Below are positions 1 through 11,119 of a stretch of DNA of 64,000 nucleotides, in pieces. The notes beneath the pieces are model-generated. The model was not told where the DNA came from, ran no database searches, and saw only the letters and a program-made list of their open reading frames with translations. A program made the translations under genes and the position numbers. Within the stretch, counting starts at the first letter, position 1. Each line of letters opens with the position of its first letter. Source of the DNA: Aristolochia californica (taxonomy: Eukaryota; Streptophyta; Magnoliopsida; Piperales; Aristolochiaceae); contig JARWKL010000009.1 in assembly GCA_029961685.1 (NCBI GenBank), forward strand, positions 30,749,708 to 30,813,707. Direction: 5' to 3'.

Positions 1-59
1 AGAAAAATAGAAAATATACTAAACAGATCTAAGAGAAATTAAAAGATGAACTCATCCCT

Positions 60-299
60 TGTTCGGGTTGTTAACAAGGGATTGTTAGAGTTATAGTTGA
101 ATTTGTCGAGTTAATAGATTCTATTATTTAGGATAAGTAGGTAAACCATTTTTTTTAGCCATTTACTACGTTATTAAGACAAGTAAAATATGGGTTATTT
201 ATTTTTCTAATGTTATTTATTTGTAAGGCTTATATAAGCCAACCAATTTGTTTTGAATTGATATTTTTCCGAATTGCTTTGTGGTTAGAGTTTACAACA
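60..299 (+). repeat. 5' LTR of Ty1/copia element
   Basis: The 240-bp long terminal repeat begins TGTTCGGG and ends ACAACA. It aligns along its length with 5546–5783, giving about 20 substitutions by eye over roughly 200 aligned bases. It contains an extra 14-bp stretch near its start (about 74–87) and lacks a 14-bp stretch that the 3' copy has near its end. A TATA-like 'cttatataagcc' lies at about 229–240 and probably served as the element promoter. The five bases before it (55–59, TCCCT) recur after the 3' LTR at 5784–5788, which is the target-site duplication. Confidence 0.9.
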
Positions 300-302
300 A
301 TC

Positions 303-314
303 TTGTATTAGAGG
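303..314 (+). other. Primer binding site (initiator tRNA-Met type, degenerate)
   Basis: TTGTATTAGAGG starts three bases after the 5' LTR and resembles the plant copia primer site TGGTATCAGAGC, with mismatches expected of a decayed copy. It primes minus-strand cDNA synthesis from a cellular tRNA. Confidence 0.7.
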
Positions 315-868
315 CAGGTTTAACAACTTCGGGAAGAAAAATTTTCGGCGACCTCTCATTCCAGTGCCGCAGCCGAAGAAGCAGAGAGGTTTAGGGATCA
401 AAAGAAAAAAAAGGAAAATTGAGAGAGGGATCGAGAAGAACCTCCCGAAAGCAGAGACGGCAAGAGAGCAGAGATCGAAATCGCGAGACCCCTCACGAGA
501 TCCCCCCTAAGCGAGACCACTCCAGGAAGAAAATTTCGGAGCTTCCCGACGGCGAGAGAGACAGTCAAAGAGAGGAGCAAACGACGACAGAATCGTCGGC
601 GTCGACGTTGCCATTGTCTCGGTTCACGCCCAGCCGAAAGGCCGATTAGTCTTCGTTTTCCAGCGCGCTTCGAGGAGAGGAGCAACGTCTACTTGGAGAA
701 GAGAATAGAGATTTCCGTTGCGAGGAGAGGCGCAATGCTTGCACGGGAGGAGAGGAGCGTTGAGGAGAAAAAAAAACAAGGGGGAAGAGCGTTGAGGAGA
801 AAAAAAACCGAAAAACGGAGGAGCCCCTCGTGTAGATTCAAGGTGAGCAGCGTTTTTTTTCGAGGAGA
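315..868 (+). other. Unusually long purine-rich leader between PBS and gag
   Basis: About 550 bp separates the primer site from the first gag-like codons. The stretch is rich in GAGGAGAG-type motifs, with near-repeats around 671–690, 720–735, 747–765 and 785–805. Open frames here (e.g. 419–649 and 693–905) have simple Arg/Glu/Ser composition and no recognisable domain, so I do not call them genes. The leader could be an expanded simple repeat or captured host DNA. Confidence 0.5.
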
Positions 869-2633
869 CAATAACAACACTCAGATAATTATGTTCAACC
901 TGTAATTCCTAAGTTTGATAGCCATTACGATCATCGGTCCATGCTTATGAAAAAATTTCTTCGTTCAACAGGGGACACTTACTGAAACACAACAAAAATC
1001 AATTGCAATTGTAGACCAAAAGCTGAAAGACTTGAAGGTCAAGAATTATTTGTTCCAAGCCATTGATCGAACTATTATGGAAACGATCCTCAACAGAGGC
1101 ACTGCCAAGCACATCTGGGACTCTATGAAGCAGAAATACCATGGTTCCACAAGAGTCAAAAGAGCACAACTCCAAGCTCTTCGGAAGGAGTTTGAGGTTC
1201 TACAAAAGAAAGAAGGTGAGAGTATTGATGTATACTTTGCTCGAACACTGATCATAGCAAACAAGATGAAGATTCATGGTGAAAACATACTGCAAGTGGT
1301 GATCATTGAAAAGATCTTGAGATCAATGACCTCAAGATTCGACTATGTTGTGTGTTCAGTTGAAGAGTCTAATAATTTAGACACCTTAACCATTGATGAG
1401 TTACAGAGCATCTTACTGGTACATGAGCAGAGGATGAACGGGCATGAAGGAGATGAGCAAGCATTAAAGGTATGATAGAATTGGTGGAAGAGGAGGTGGT
1501 CGAGCATGTGGAGCTTTTCGAGGAAGAGGCAGAAAAACATTCAACAAAGTTATAGTTGAGTGTTATAAGTGTCATCAATTAGGGCACTTTCAATATGAGT
1601 GTCTTCAATGGGAGAAGGAAGCCAATTATGTTGAGCTTGAGGAGAAAGAAGAAATGTTGCTGATGTCATATGTGGAGTTTAATCATTTAAGGAGAGAAGA
1701 TGTTTGGTTCATTGACTCAGGGTGCAGCAATCATATGTGTGAAAGAAGGAGTGGTTCTCGGATCTTGATGAAGAATTCCGGTAATCTGTGACGCTCGGGA
1801 ATAATTCCAAAATGGCTGTGTTCGGAAAGGGTAACATTAGGTTGCAAATTGTTGGAGTTACTTAGGTAATCACTGATGTTTTCTATATACCTGAGTTGAA
1901 AAATAAATTATTAAGTGTTGGACAATAGCAAGAAAGAGGTGTAGCTATTTTGATCCAACATGGAATTTGTAGAGTCTATCATCCCAAGAACAGGCTTATT
2001 ATCCAAACAAAAATGTCTGCAAACAGGATGTTCATTTTGCTTGCTAGAATTTTGTGAAAGCTCCCACTTACTTCCAAACAATTCTTGAAGACAATACTCA
2101 CCTTTGGCATTGTAGATATGGGCATCTAAGTTTCAAGGGTCTGAGAACATTGCAATATAAGCAAATGGTGAGAAGGTTACCACAGTTGAGGGTACCATCC
2201 AAAATATGCACTAATTGCATGGTGGGAAACCAACACAAGGATGCGATTCCAAAGAGGAGTTTATGGAGAGCATCACAAAGACTGCAGTTGGTACATGCTG
2301 ACATCTGCGGACCCATCAAACCTGATTCCAATAGTAAGAAGAGGTATTTCATAAGCTTTATTGATGATTACAGTTGTAAGGTGTCGATATATTTTCTTGC
2401 TAAAAAATCTGAAGCTTTTACTATCTTCAAAAATTATAAAAACCTTGTTGAGAAAGAGATAAAAGCTTTTATTCGTTGTCTGCTCACAGATAGGGGTGGA
2501 GAGTTCACCTCTCACGAGTTCAATGTCTTTTTCAAAGCTAATGGCATTAGCAGGCAGCTCACTGCAGCTACACTCCCCAACAAAATGTAGTAGTTGAGCA
2601 CAAGAACAGGACAATCATGAACATGGTTAGAAG

Positions 2634-3328
2634 TGATACGAACCACGTCAACCCGTGACGAAACCCGATACCAAATCTGGTAATCTTCCCCAAGACCTTT
2701 CAAGTTTGGATGAAAACCGTGACCCGTTGCTTAGCAAAACAAGAACCTCGATATAGTGAGGACGCCACAAACGGGGATGGAAATCCGTTTGATAAGTAGA
2801 TATTGAACGCCACAAGGAAATCATTGATAAGTTCGAAAAGTTCTTTCAAGAACTCAAGAAAAATAACTCTCAATTTCAATAATGATCAAAGGTTCCAATT
2901 CCGTTTACAAGCCCTCTATTTATAAGGGAGGACGTGGTAGAATCTATTTAGAATAAATCATTTCCCTAATTACATTCAATTAAAGGAAAAACCTAAGGTC
3001 ACTTGATGTAAATAAGAGCCTAATATAATTCCACGAGATCTTCTAAGATAAGTTGCTAACTAGTGGATATCATTGTGGGTCCCACGAGATCTCATGGTGG
3101 GTCCCACCAACTTGTGTTGCCATGGTCGGTCCCACATTGTAGTAAAGTAAATTTGGCCCACATCCTCATGGTGGGTCCTACTAGTTTGTGCATCCATGGT
3201 GCGTCCCACAATATAACAGAGTCAAACCAACCTTTGTTCGCATCGTCCTCATGGTGGGTCCCACTAGCTTGTGCCTCCATGGTGGGTCCCACAATATAAC
3301 ATAGTCAATCCAACCTTTGTTCGCATCA
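2634..3328. mobile_element. Solo LTR nested in copia integrase, 5-bp TSD
   Basis: This 695-bp block interrupts the integrase frame. It starts TGATACGAAC and ends GTTCGCATCA; these ends are inverted repeats matching at 9 of 10 positions. It is flanked by the direct repeat AGAAG (2629–2633 and 3329–3333), so it is a separate LTR insertion with its own target duplication. No internal coding domain is present, so it is a solo LTR left by recombination. Its family and orientation are uncertain; TGATACGA starts are seen in some gypsy LTRs. Its right third carries seven GTGGGTCCCAC-like palindromes. Confidence 0.88.
3075..3292. repeat. Array of GTGGGTCCCAC palindromes inside the solo LTR
   Basis: Four exact GTGGGTCCCAC copies start at 3075, 3097, 3254 and 3282. 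Three one-mismatch variants start at 3125, 3171 and 3199. They sit in longer degenerate repeats that share the surrounding phrases 'ccatggt' and 'aatataaca'. The 11-mer equals the published class I TCP transcription-factor consensus (GTGGGNCCCAC). Whether it is bound is inference. Confidence 0.8.
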
Positions 3329-5545
3329 AGAAGTATATTACCAGAGAAGCAAGTTCCAAAGAACGTATAGACTTTTCAATAAATTGGATAGCGCATGTGC
3401 TCAATCGAAGTCCTACATTGGCAATGAAAGATATGACTCCTGAAGAAGTTTGGAGTGGTGTCAAAACCAATGTTGATTATTTTTGAGTCTTTGGATGCAT
3501 TAGTCATGTTCATGTGTCAAACAATAAGAGAAAGAAGTTGGATGATAATAGTTTTTCAGTGTGTGCTGCTAGGGATGAGTGAAGAGTCTAAAACATATAG
3601 ACTTTATGATCCAACGTCCAAGAAGATAGTTGTAAGCAGAGATGTGGTTTTTGAAGAAAATGAGTGTTGGGATTGGGGGAGAAGTAATGAAGAAGCAAGA
3701 CTTGATATCCTCGAGTGGGGAGACAGTAATGAAGAAGGAAGTGAACATCATCAAAGTGAAGAAGAATCTGAAGAGGAGGTGGCAGCAGAAGAAGAAGGAG
3801 GAGAGGTTAGCTTATCTTCAAGTGAGTCACCTGGAGAGAATTCTCCAACATCTAAAGAAAGCTCACCAAAAGGGAGGAACAGAAGAATACCGTTCTGGAT
3901 AGAAGATTATATGAGTGGGGGAGAATTTTCAGAAAACGAATTTGAGCACTACAATTTGGTTCTATTTACCTCAATTGCAGATCCGACTACCTTTGAAGAA
4001 GTTGTTCAAAGTTCCAAGTGGAGAGATACAATGGACTTGGAGATAGAAGCAATCGAAAGAAATGGGACTTGGGAGCTGACAGATTTGCCTAAAGGAATGA
4101 AGAAAATTGGAGTAAAGTGGATTTTCAAAACTAAACTCAACGAAAATGGAGAGGTTGACAAGTGAGGCTCAGTTGGTGGCGAAAGGGTATGCACAACAGC
4201 ATGCCATAGATTATACTGAAGTGTTTGCGCCTGTGGCTAGGTGGGATACGATTCGAATGGTTATTGCTTTAGCAGCTCGAAATAGTTGGAGTGTGTTTCA
4301 ACTTGACGTCAAAAGTGCTTTCTTGCATGGAGAGCTAAATGAAGCAATGTTTGTTGAGCAACCACAGGGTTATGAGAAGAAAGGTGAAGAGTATAAGGTG
4401 TATAAATTGAAGAAGACATTGTATGGCCTTAAACAAGCCCCTCGTGCATGGTACAACCGGATTGAAGCATATTTTGTCAAAGAAGGATTTGAGAGGTGTT
4501 GTTGTGAACACACCTTATTCATAAAAACGGGAGATGGAGGTAAAATTTTGATTGTTAGCTTATATGTTGATAATCTAATTTATACTAGTAATGATGAGAG
4601 TATGTTTGTTAAGTTAAAAAATTTTATGAAACTTGAATTTGATATGACTGATTTGGGAAAGATGGAATATTTTCTCGATGTGGAGGTTTTACAAAATCCT
4701 GAAGGCATTTATATTAGTCAAAGAAAGTATGCAAAAGAAGTTTTGGAGAGGTTTAGGATGGAGAAGAGTAATAGTGTGAAGAATCCCATTGTTCTTGGCG
4801 TTAGACTAATGAAGGATGAAGAAGGAGCCAAGGTGAATGTTGCCATGTACAAACAATTGGTTGAAAGTTTTATCTATCTAATTGCAACAAGGCCGGACTT
4901 GATGTATGTGGTTTTTCTCATTAGTAGATTGAGTCCAACTGAGTTGCATTTGCAAGCTACGAAAAGGGTGTTACGATACTTGGAAGGTATTGTGGATTTG
5001 GGAGTCTTTAATCGAAAGGAGGGCAATGGAGAATTGATGGCATATACCGACAGTGATTATGTAGGAGATGTAAATGATATGAAAAACACTTCTGGTTATG
5101 TGTTTCTACTCAGTGAAGGAGTTGTGTCCTGGTCCTCTAAAAAATAGCATGTACTTGGTTTGTCCACTACTGAAGCGGAGTTTGTGGTAGCTGCCTCTTG
5201 TGCTTGTCAAGGGGTGTGGATGAGGAGAGTATTGGAGAAGCTTGATCATTCTCAAGGCAAGTGTACTGCTATGTTATGTGACAATAGTTCTACCATTAAA
5301 CTATCCAAGAACCTAGTCATGCATGGACGCAACAAACACATTGATGTAAGGTTGAATTTCTTGCATGATTTGACAAAAGATGGAGTTGTTGAGCTGAAGT
5401 ATTGTGTCACACAAGAACAAGTTGCAGACATTATCACAAAATCACTTAAGTTGGATGTGTTCTTGAAGCTACGTGAGTCAATGGGTGTGTGTGTGATACC
5501 ACGAGTAAACCGAAAGCATTACTGCAATCAGTTTAGGGGAGGAAT

Positions 5546-5783
5546 TGTTGGGGTTGTTAGAGTTATAGTTGAATTTGTCCAGTTAATAAATTCTATTATT
5601 TAGGATCTGTAGGTAGACCATTTCCTTAGCCATTTACAATGTTATTAGGACTAGTAAAATGTGGGTTGTTTGTTTTTCTAATTTTAGCTATTTGTAAGGC
5701 TTATATAAGCCAACAACTTGTTTTGAATTGAAAACATCATTCAAATATTTTTTCGAATTGCTTTGTGGTTAGAGTTCACAACA
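5546..5783 (+). repeat. 3' LTR of Ty1/copia element with upstream polypurine tract
   Basis: The 238-bp partner of 60–299, TGTTGGGG to ACAACA. A polypurine tract (AGGGGAGGAAT, 5535–5545) abuts its first base, as expected for plus-strand priming. The TSD TCCCT follows at 5784–5788. Confidence 0.9.
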
Positions 5784-5788
5784 TCCCT

Positions 5789-6069
5789 TTTGTGTTGGAT
5801 AGGAGGCCTCTCTCCTCTCTTTGTTTATCCTCGTTGTGCAAAAGAAGTGTTCATCTTTTTAATAATATTTTAAATTTTTAAAAAAAATGTTAAACCAACA
5901 AAATTTTATGGTATTACTTTAGATGTTTCTTAAATTTTAATGCATTGCATAAATTAATGTAGAAGAAAGAGAAATCAATAGGGATTCCAATAATGTAAAT
6001 TGCAACTAGATAGTGAGGTAGAAGGTGACTATTACTTGATTGTGTTCAATTCCAAACAAGGTGTTTGAG
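5789..6069. other. AT-rich spacer
   Basis: Low-complexity AT-rich DNA between the copia element and the hAT relic. No gene or repeat structure is visible. Confidence 0.5.
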
Positions 6070-6570
6070 CCTAGTTGAGGTCGAAAATACAAAAAAAAAA
6101 TTAAAAAAAAATGAACAGAAAGAATTTGGTGATGAGTTTGATGCTATTAAACTTCATGCTATATTGTAGAGGAATATAAACTTTGAACAATGCATTATAA
6201 TATACAATAACTAGTTTAATAGCGTAATAGAAGTAGTAAACCTAAGAAATATGAGAATTGTGAAAAATGCTATGTATCATAGAGCTGAGAGGGTTGAACA
6301 ACTAGTACATCTTTGATGTTGAGGAAAACAAGAACAATTATTAGCCAATTAAAACAAGAAGGTAAAACGTATTTTCAAAAAAAATATATATAATGATCCT
6401 ATTCATGAATTAACATGTTAAACTTAGAAAATCTTTGAGTATGGTTGTTAAGTCCATAATCGAGCTTAACTAAAATTCACCAAAAAAAAAAAAAAAAATT
6501 GAACTGATCCCAACTTTTCTGAATCAAACTCAAACTACTTGTAAATCAGCTTGACTCAATACCACCCCTA
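6070..6570. mobile_element. Eroded hAT-type non-autonomous element, left end missing
   Basis: The segment shows scattered similarity to the right half of the hAT-type element at 54242–54948. Shared phrases run in the same order: 'cttcatgct / ctgcatgct', 'tataataatc / tatacaataa', 'aattattagccaa / aattatcaacca', and a terminal CCACCCCTA ending at 6570. The left terminal repeat and a matching target duplication were not found, so it is truncated or heavily diverged. Confidence 0.55.
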
Positions 6571-7298
6571 TTATAAGTGGAATCTCATAGTTGATCAAGT
6601 CACATTCCCAAGAATTTAGCTACCCCGTCTCAAATGGACAATGGGAAGAAAGCAACATGGTCCAAACATGTCAAACCTTTATTTTGGAGCCCCTCAACCC
6701 CCAAAAAGGGTATTCTTTGGTAATCGTGTAAAAGAGTTTGGAGTGTTTTAGACCACAACGTGTAAATTCCTAAAAATACCCTTTCCATGATAAAAATTAG
6801 AAACTAAAAAGTTGCCTTGCATGCCGCCAGGCCCAGTGACCTACCTTACTTCAAAGGTATGTTCCTCGACTTCTTCACGCCACCACTCTTTGCTGCTTTC
6901 ATTCAATAAAACATCACCACGTGTACGATAGTAATGGAAGAATCTTCAGAATCTCTACGTACGAGCCACGTTGCGGATTGCCCCCCAAACGCAAGAAGAA
7001 CATGCACGAGTTGGAAGAAAGGCCTCCTCCTGTTCATACTTCACCGCGAGAAGCCTTTTCCACCTCATAAAATCGTGGCAGTGGTTCAGAAATTTTTTAA
7101 TCCCCCTTTTTCCTTTTGCATTACCAGCTCCTCCTCCTCCGCCCCTCTGCTGCCGCTCCGAAGCCATCCTCTCTTTCCTACAAAACCTAAGAGTGCTTTT
7201 CTTCTTTCTGGATTTCTGAGCTTCCTCTCTGAACCCACGAAAGAACGTCTGTCTTTGAAACCCTTTTTTTCCTTTTCCTTTTCCCATTTTGAGCGAGG
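6571..7298 (+). promoter_or_regulatory. Promoter and 5' leader region of RBCX
   Basis: The upstream region of the RbcX gene contains a G-box CACGTG at 6918–6923, common in light-regulated plant promoters, and a pyrimidine-rich tract just before the start codon at 7299. A long open frame from 6934 crosses into the leader but has no family features; I treat it as untranslated or promoter DNA. The transcription start cannot be placed. Confidence 0.45.
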
Positions 7299-10200
7299 AT
7301 GGTGGGAGCTTTGGCGATGGTGGGCTCGTCCGTGGAGTCGCATATTTGCCCCTGTCTCTGTGTCGACTCGCTCTCACTATCTAACGCCAATTTCAAGAGT
7401 ACCGTTGATTTGGGTGTGTATGGGAATTCGGTGAGTAAGAAGCATTCGAGGAAGTTAGCGTCGTTGGAGTTGAGCAGCTCGTTCGTCGACAGCCCGGGCC
7501 AGAATTGGCGCCTCCTGGGCGCCAGAGGGCATTCACGGAAACAGAGGAAGAACGTGAGCCTTGTTATCGTAAATGAACTCGGCGGACAGTATGATGACAG
7601 TTTCGAAGATGTCAAAATGGTATGGCCTTGTCAACTAAGATGGCTAATTATGCCTAAGGAATAAGGATGCTTGCTCTTCTTTATTTAGATTACTTGTCCT
7701 ACATGTCTGGTCCATCTAAGGGGTGTTCTTTTGTAGTGGGAGCTTATTTTATCTTTTTCTCGGCAATCCTTAAGCCTGTGTTGAAACTAGAATCGGGGCC
7801 GAGTACAGAGTGTCCGACAAAGTGTAAACCTTCGGACCTCTCTCCAAAAATTATAATTCAGAACTAGGAAACGTCATTGTTGGGTTGAGTCCTTGATAGA
7901 AGCATGTAAACTGGAAAACAATCATGCTCTGGTTTCATGTGAGAGATGTGCTTTGGAAATAAGCAAAGAAGAACAGAATAGATTTAACGTGGTCTATTAC
8001 TCTGATTACTGGCTTACGTCCATGCACTCAAAACTTGTGATGTTTTAATGGATTCTCGCTATAATCGGTGTCATACAGTTTTTCCTATTTAACATCGAAC
8101 GATGGTGAATCAGGTTAGAGGAAAACTAAAATCTTGTAGATTTTCCGGGCCCGTGGTCCATTGAAAATGAATTGAACAGATCATGATAGTGAATTATGAA
8201 TTAGAACCTATTAGCTCTGTAAAGTACTTGATGGAAATTATTGAACAGATCACGATATGAATTATGACTTGGAACCTTTTAGGTACCCAAAAAACTTGAT
8301 TCTTGAGTTACATACTTCTAGAGGTTACATAGATTTTCAAATTTCACAGTTATAAGTAAGATCCATGTTTAAGGATTTGATGTTGAATTGTGTTGTCTGA
8401 TAGTGTATTGTACTTGATCTGATTCTTTCATCGTACAAAGTACTGCCCAATATTGCTTAGGAACAGAAATCCATTGTTCTAGATTAGTGTACTTCATTTT
8501 TAGATCTTCATAAAGGTATCCGTTGGTTGGTTTGCTGGACTAGTGTTTCATATGATAAACTGGTCTAGATTATTGTAATCTATTTCTCTTCTTGATCAAA
8601 CAAAAAAATGATGACCTGTTCCGGAGATTCTTTGCATAATGATTGCTGTCCCAACAGGGAGCTGAATGTTATGTTATCTGGCCTGCCTTTATACTAATCA
8701 AGCGAGTAGTACCTAGACATTTATCTGACCACAGCTCAAACCAGAAACTATTCGGTTCACACTAGCAAACCTCCAAATATCCAGTGATATACATCCACAC
8801 ATACTTCACAGAACTTAATTTGACAAAATAGTCAGATAGCTGTCTTCAGAGGACATTTTATGTGAAAAGCAAAGTGATTTTGTTTTTGAACACTCCAGTT
8901 GAATTGGTTATGGAGCGAGTCTAGTCTGATTAGGATATGTGATATTTGTCAGACGCTATGCAAGCCTGTCTGGTCACTGCCATCTCTACAGAATCTGAAC
9001 CATATAATTCAACTATAACGGTTTCAAACAGGCCTAACTTACATACTTTCTTCTTCTTTTTTTATTTCTTTTGTTCATATTAGTTTCATACGAGTACTTA
9101 AATGATACTCACTTTATACCATTCTGACTTAAAGCAGATATGCCATGCTGTTGACTGTGTTTGCTGTTTAACCTCAGAGTTGCTTTTTTGCAGCAAATAC
9201 AAAATTATTTCACATACAAAGCTGTAAGGACTGTGCTTAATCAACTTTATGAGATGAACCCACCACAGTACAGATGGCTCTACAAGTAAGTAAAATCCTC
9301 TATTTCAGCATTTTTTTGTCAGTTACCAATTGGGAATAGTTGTATCGACTGGTCCACATCTGTTTTGGCCTTTCCAGACATTGTGGCAAAGCATTAGCTG
9401 GGGAGTTTATTTACCTTCTTGTGTTTTGGTAGTACATAATCTATTACAAGTTGCTTTTTGCGGTATCCACATTATATCTTGTACATAATCATGTAAATAT
9501 CCTTGTACCTTCCTCTGTAACTTGGGTGGATTATTAGCTTTTTATTAATAAAGTCAGCTATCAAAAAGAAGAAAAAAAACGAAGAAAATGGAGCCATGTA
9601 TTCTATGTTTATGTTAGCTTTGTCCTCATTTTCTTCTGGTCTTATATGGTACATCTATTATCAGTAGACCTTCTCAAATATTGCCTCATAACCTTTATCC
9701 TCGTCAAGTATTGTCCTCTGCATTTGGAATTTAGTTACTTATTCGTACTTTGGTTTCATGTCCTGCAGTTTTGTTGCAGCAAACAAGCCTGGGGACGGAA
9801 AACGTTTCATCCGAACCCTTGGGAAGGTATTTCTTGAGATGAGAAACTCATAGAATAGTTGGGACTTGGGAATCGTATGGCTGCTTACCTATGGTTCTTG
9901 TCAACCAGGAAAAGCATAAAACTTAACTTGGCTTTCGATGACACCAGCTAACTAGTCTGTGATTTGTTATCCTTAACAAGAGAAGCATTGTTGCAATTGG
10001 AAAAAATTCATATGCTACATTATTTTCTGGAGTTTGTCAATGGTCAATTTAATTAAAATTTCTGCTGCCCAATTGCATGGCATATGTATAGTAGATGCAA
10101 CAAGTGGTTTTAATTCCTTTCGATTATGACAGGAAAAACAAGATTTGGCTGAAAGAGTGATGGTTACACGCCTTCACCTCTACGGCAAATGGATCAAGGT

Positions 10201-10430
10201 ATGTTGCACAAGTAGCAAGTGAGAGTTTCTTCAGTGATAACATATTTAATATGCAACCAAATTGGCTTTATCGAATTATTATACTCGTGCTTGCTTCATT
10301 GTTTCAGAAATGTGATCATGCAAAAATTTATCAAGAAATATCTGATCAGAACTTGGAATTGATGAGGGAAAGACTCATGGAAACAGTCATTTGGCCATCT
10401 GATGACACAAACACAGAGAAGATTGGTTGA
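7299..10430 (+). CDS. RBCX: RbcX Rubisco-assembly chaperone, chloroplastic
   Basis: Coding exons: 7299–7619, 9194–9285, 9769–9826, 10133–10198, 10308–10430. All introns are GT–AG, frame is continuous, and the product is 219 residues. RbcX is a homodimeric chaperone that grips the C-terminal tail of the Rubisco large subunit after chaperonin folding and helps assemble the RbcL8 core in the stroma. The first ~85 residues are Ser/Arg-rich and fit a transit peptide. The core follows: FTYKAVRTVLNQL, the conserved NPPQYRWLYNF block, GDGKRFIRTLGK and RVMVTRLHLYGKWI. The NPPQ-containing form resembles the 203-residue Arabidopsis RbcX I know as RbcX2 and is closer to cyanobacterial RbcX than the other plant paralogue; I am unsure of the numbering. 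Intron 1 is 1574 bp. A polyadenylation-like AATAAA lies at 10541–10546. Confidence 0.93.
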
Positions 10431-11119
10431 AGGGGCTATCGTGTTCTTTTCTCACCTCTTAGGTTCTCATCTCAGTGTATCTATTGTTAAGGTTGTTAGG
10501 TTAAAATTTGATATTCAATTTGTATTATTTTTCTCTACCTAATAAAAATAGCAGAACCTTCCATGTAGAATTGCTGAGAGCTAAATGCAAATATGAAGTG
10601 TGGTGTGTTGTCTGTTGTGCTTTATCAGCCATTGATGATGCAACAAAGTAAATTGTTTTCATGGATGCCCTGTATTTATCCTTTTCTTCTTGAACTCTCT
10701 CCTGAATTGAACTCCTCCAATAAAAGGCAATAAGTTTTCAAAGAATTCACCATCCTTCATTTATTTAAAGCAGTGTACAACGATGACAAAGTGACTATTT
10801 TATTGCAGTCATTGAATGATTAAATTATAGTCTATAATTTCTCAAAGCAATCAGGAGCTGGGATCTTCAATCTTTTCCTAACCAGTTATCAAACCTGAAA
10901 TGAATAACAAGTAGTAGAAATCAGAACCGATAAAGAAGTAATCGTTCTTCAGAAAGAAAAGAAAGAAATATTTAATGGGAGATAATATGCGATCATTCAT
11001 CATACCTTAGCGTTCCTCCATCAAGATTAATGATGGACTGAACTAGGCAAAGAAATTTTATTAAACATATAAAAAGAATAAACATGTATATGGCAAATAT
11101 TGATTGATGGCCCTCTCCT
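10431..11119. other. Convergent 3' region between RBCX and the polygalacturonase gene
   Basis: It holds the 3' untranslated regions of two genes pointing at each other. AATAAA at 10541–10546 serves the plus-strand gene. No coding signal is visible. Confidence 0.6.

Larger units (their letters stand above)
869..5505 (+). pseudogene. Broken copia gag-pol polyprotein
   Basis: Recognisable pieces in order. The gag start (~869–960, motif FDSHYDHRS) is followed by a gap. A gag body lies at 1032–1475. A CCHC zinc knuckle (CYKCHQLGHF..EC) lies near 1561–1602 in a shifted frame. The protease motif DSGCSNHM is near 1711–1737. The pre-integrase HxWH..GH block and integrase core (HADICGP, FIDDYS, DRGGEF) lie at 2054–2590. 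Integrase is interrupted by the solo LTR and resumes at about 3334 (HVLNRSPT near 3396–3419). Reverse transcriptase runs from 3972, frameshifts near 4160 and continues to about 4900. The catalytic YVDD box reads YVDN near 4561–4575. RNase H (YTDSDYVGD; later TTEAEFVV) has a stop at 5145–5147. No intact enzyme can be made. Confidence 0.9.
60..5783 (+). mobile_element. Degenerate Ty1/copia retrotransposon, both LTRs and 5-bp TSD
   Basis: A full-length but dead copia element: 5' LTR, tRNA primer site, gag, protease, integrase, reverse transcriptase, RNase H, polypurine tract, 3' LTR. Integrase lies before reverse transcriptase, which defines the copia order as opposed to gypsy. The TSD is TCCCT (55–59 and 5784–5788). 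Coding is broken by several stops and frameshifts and by a 695-bp solo LTR inserted in integrase. LTRs differing at about a tenth of sites imply an old insertion. Confidence 0.92.

Noticed and set aside
419..905. Arg/Glu-rich frames in the copia leader
   Set aside because: Composition reflects the purine-rich repeat; no homology or gag features.
6934..7434. 166-codon plus-strand frame overlapping the RBCX start
   Set aside because: Low-complexity Ser/Pro/Phe composition; it overlaps the RBCX leader and first exon in another frame, where the RBCX frame has clear family similarity.
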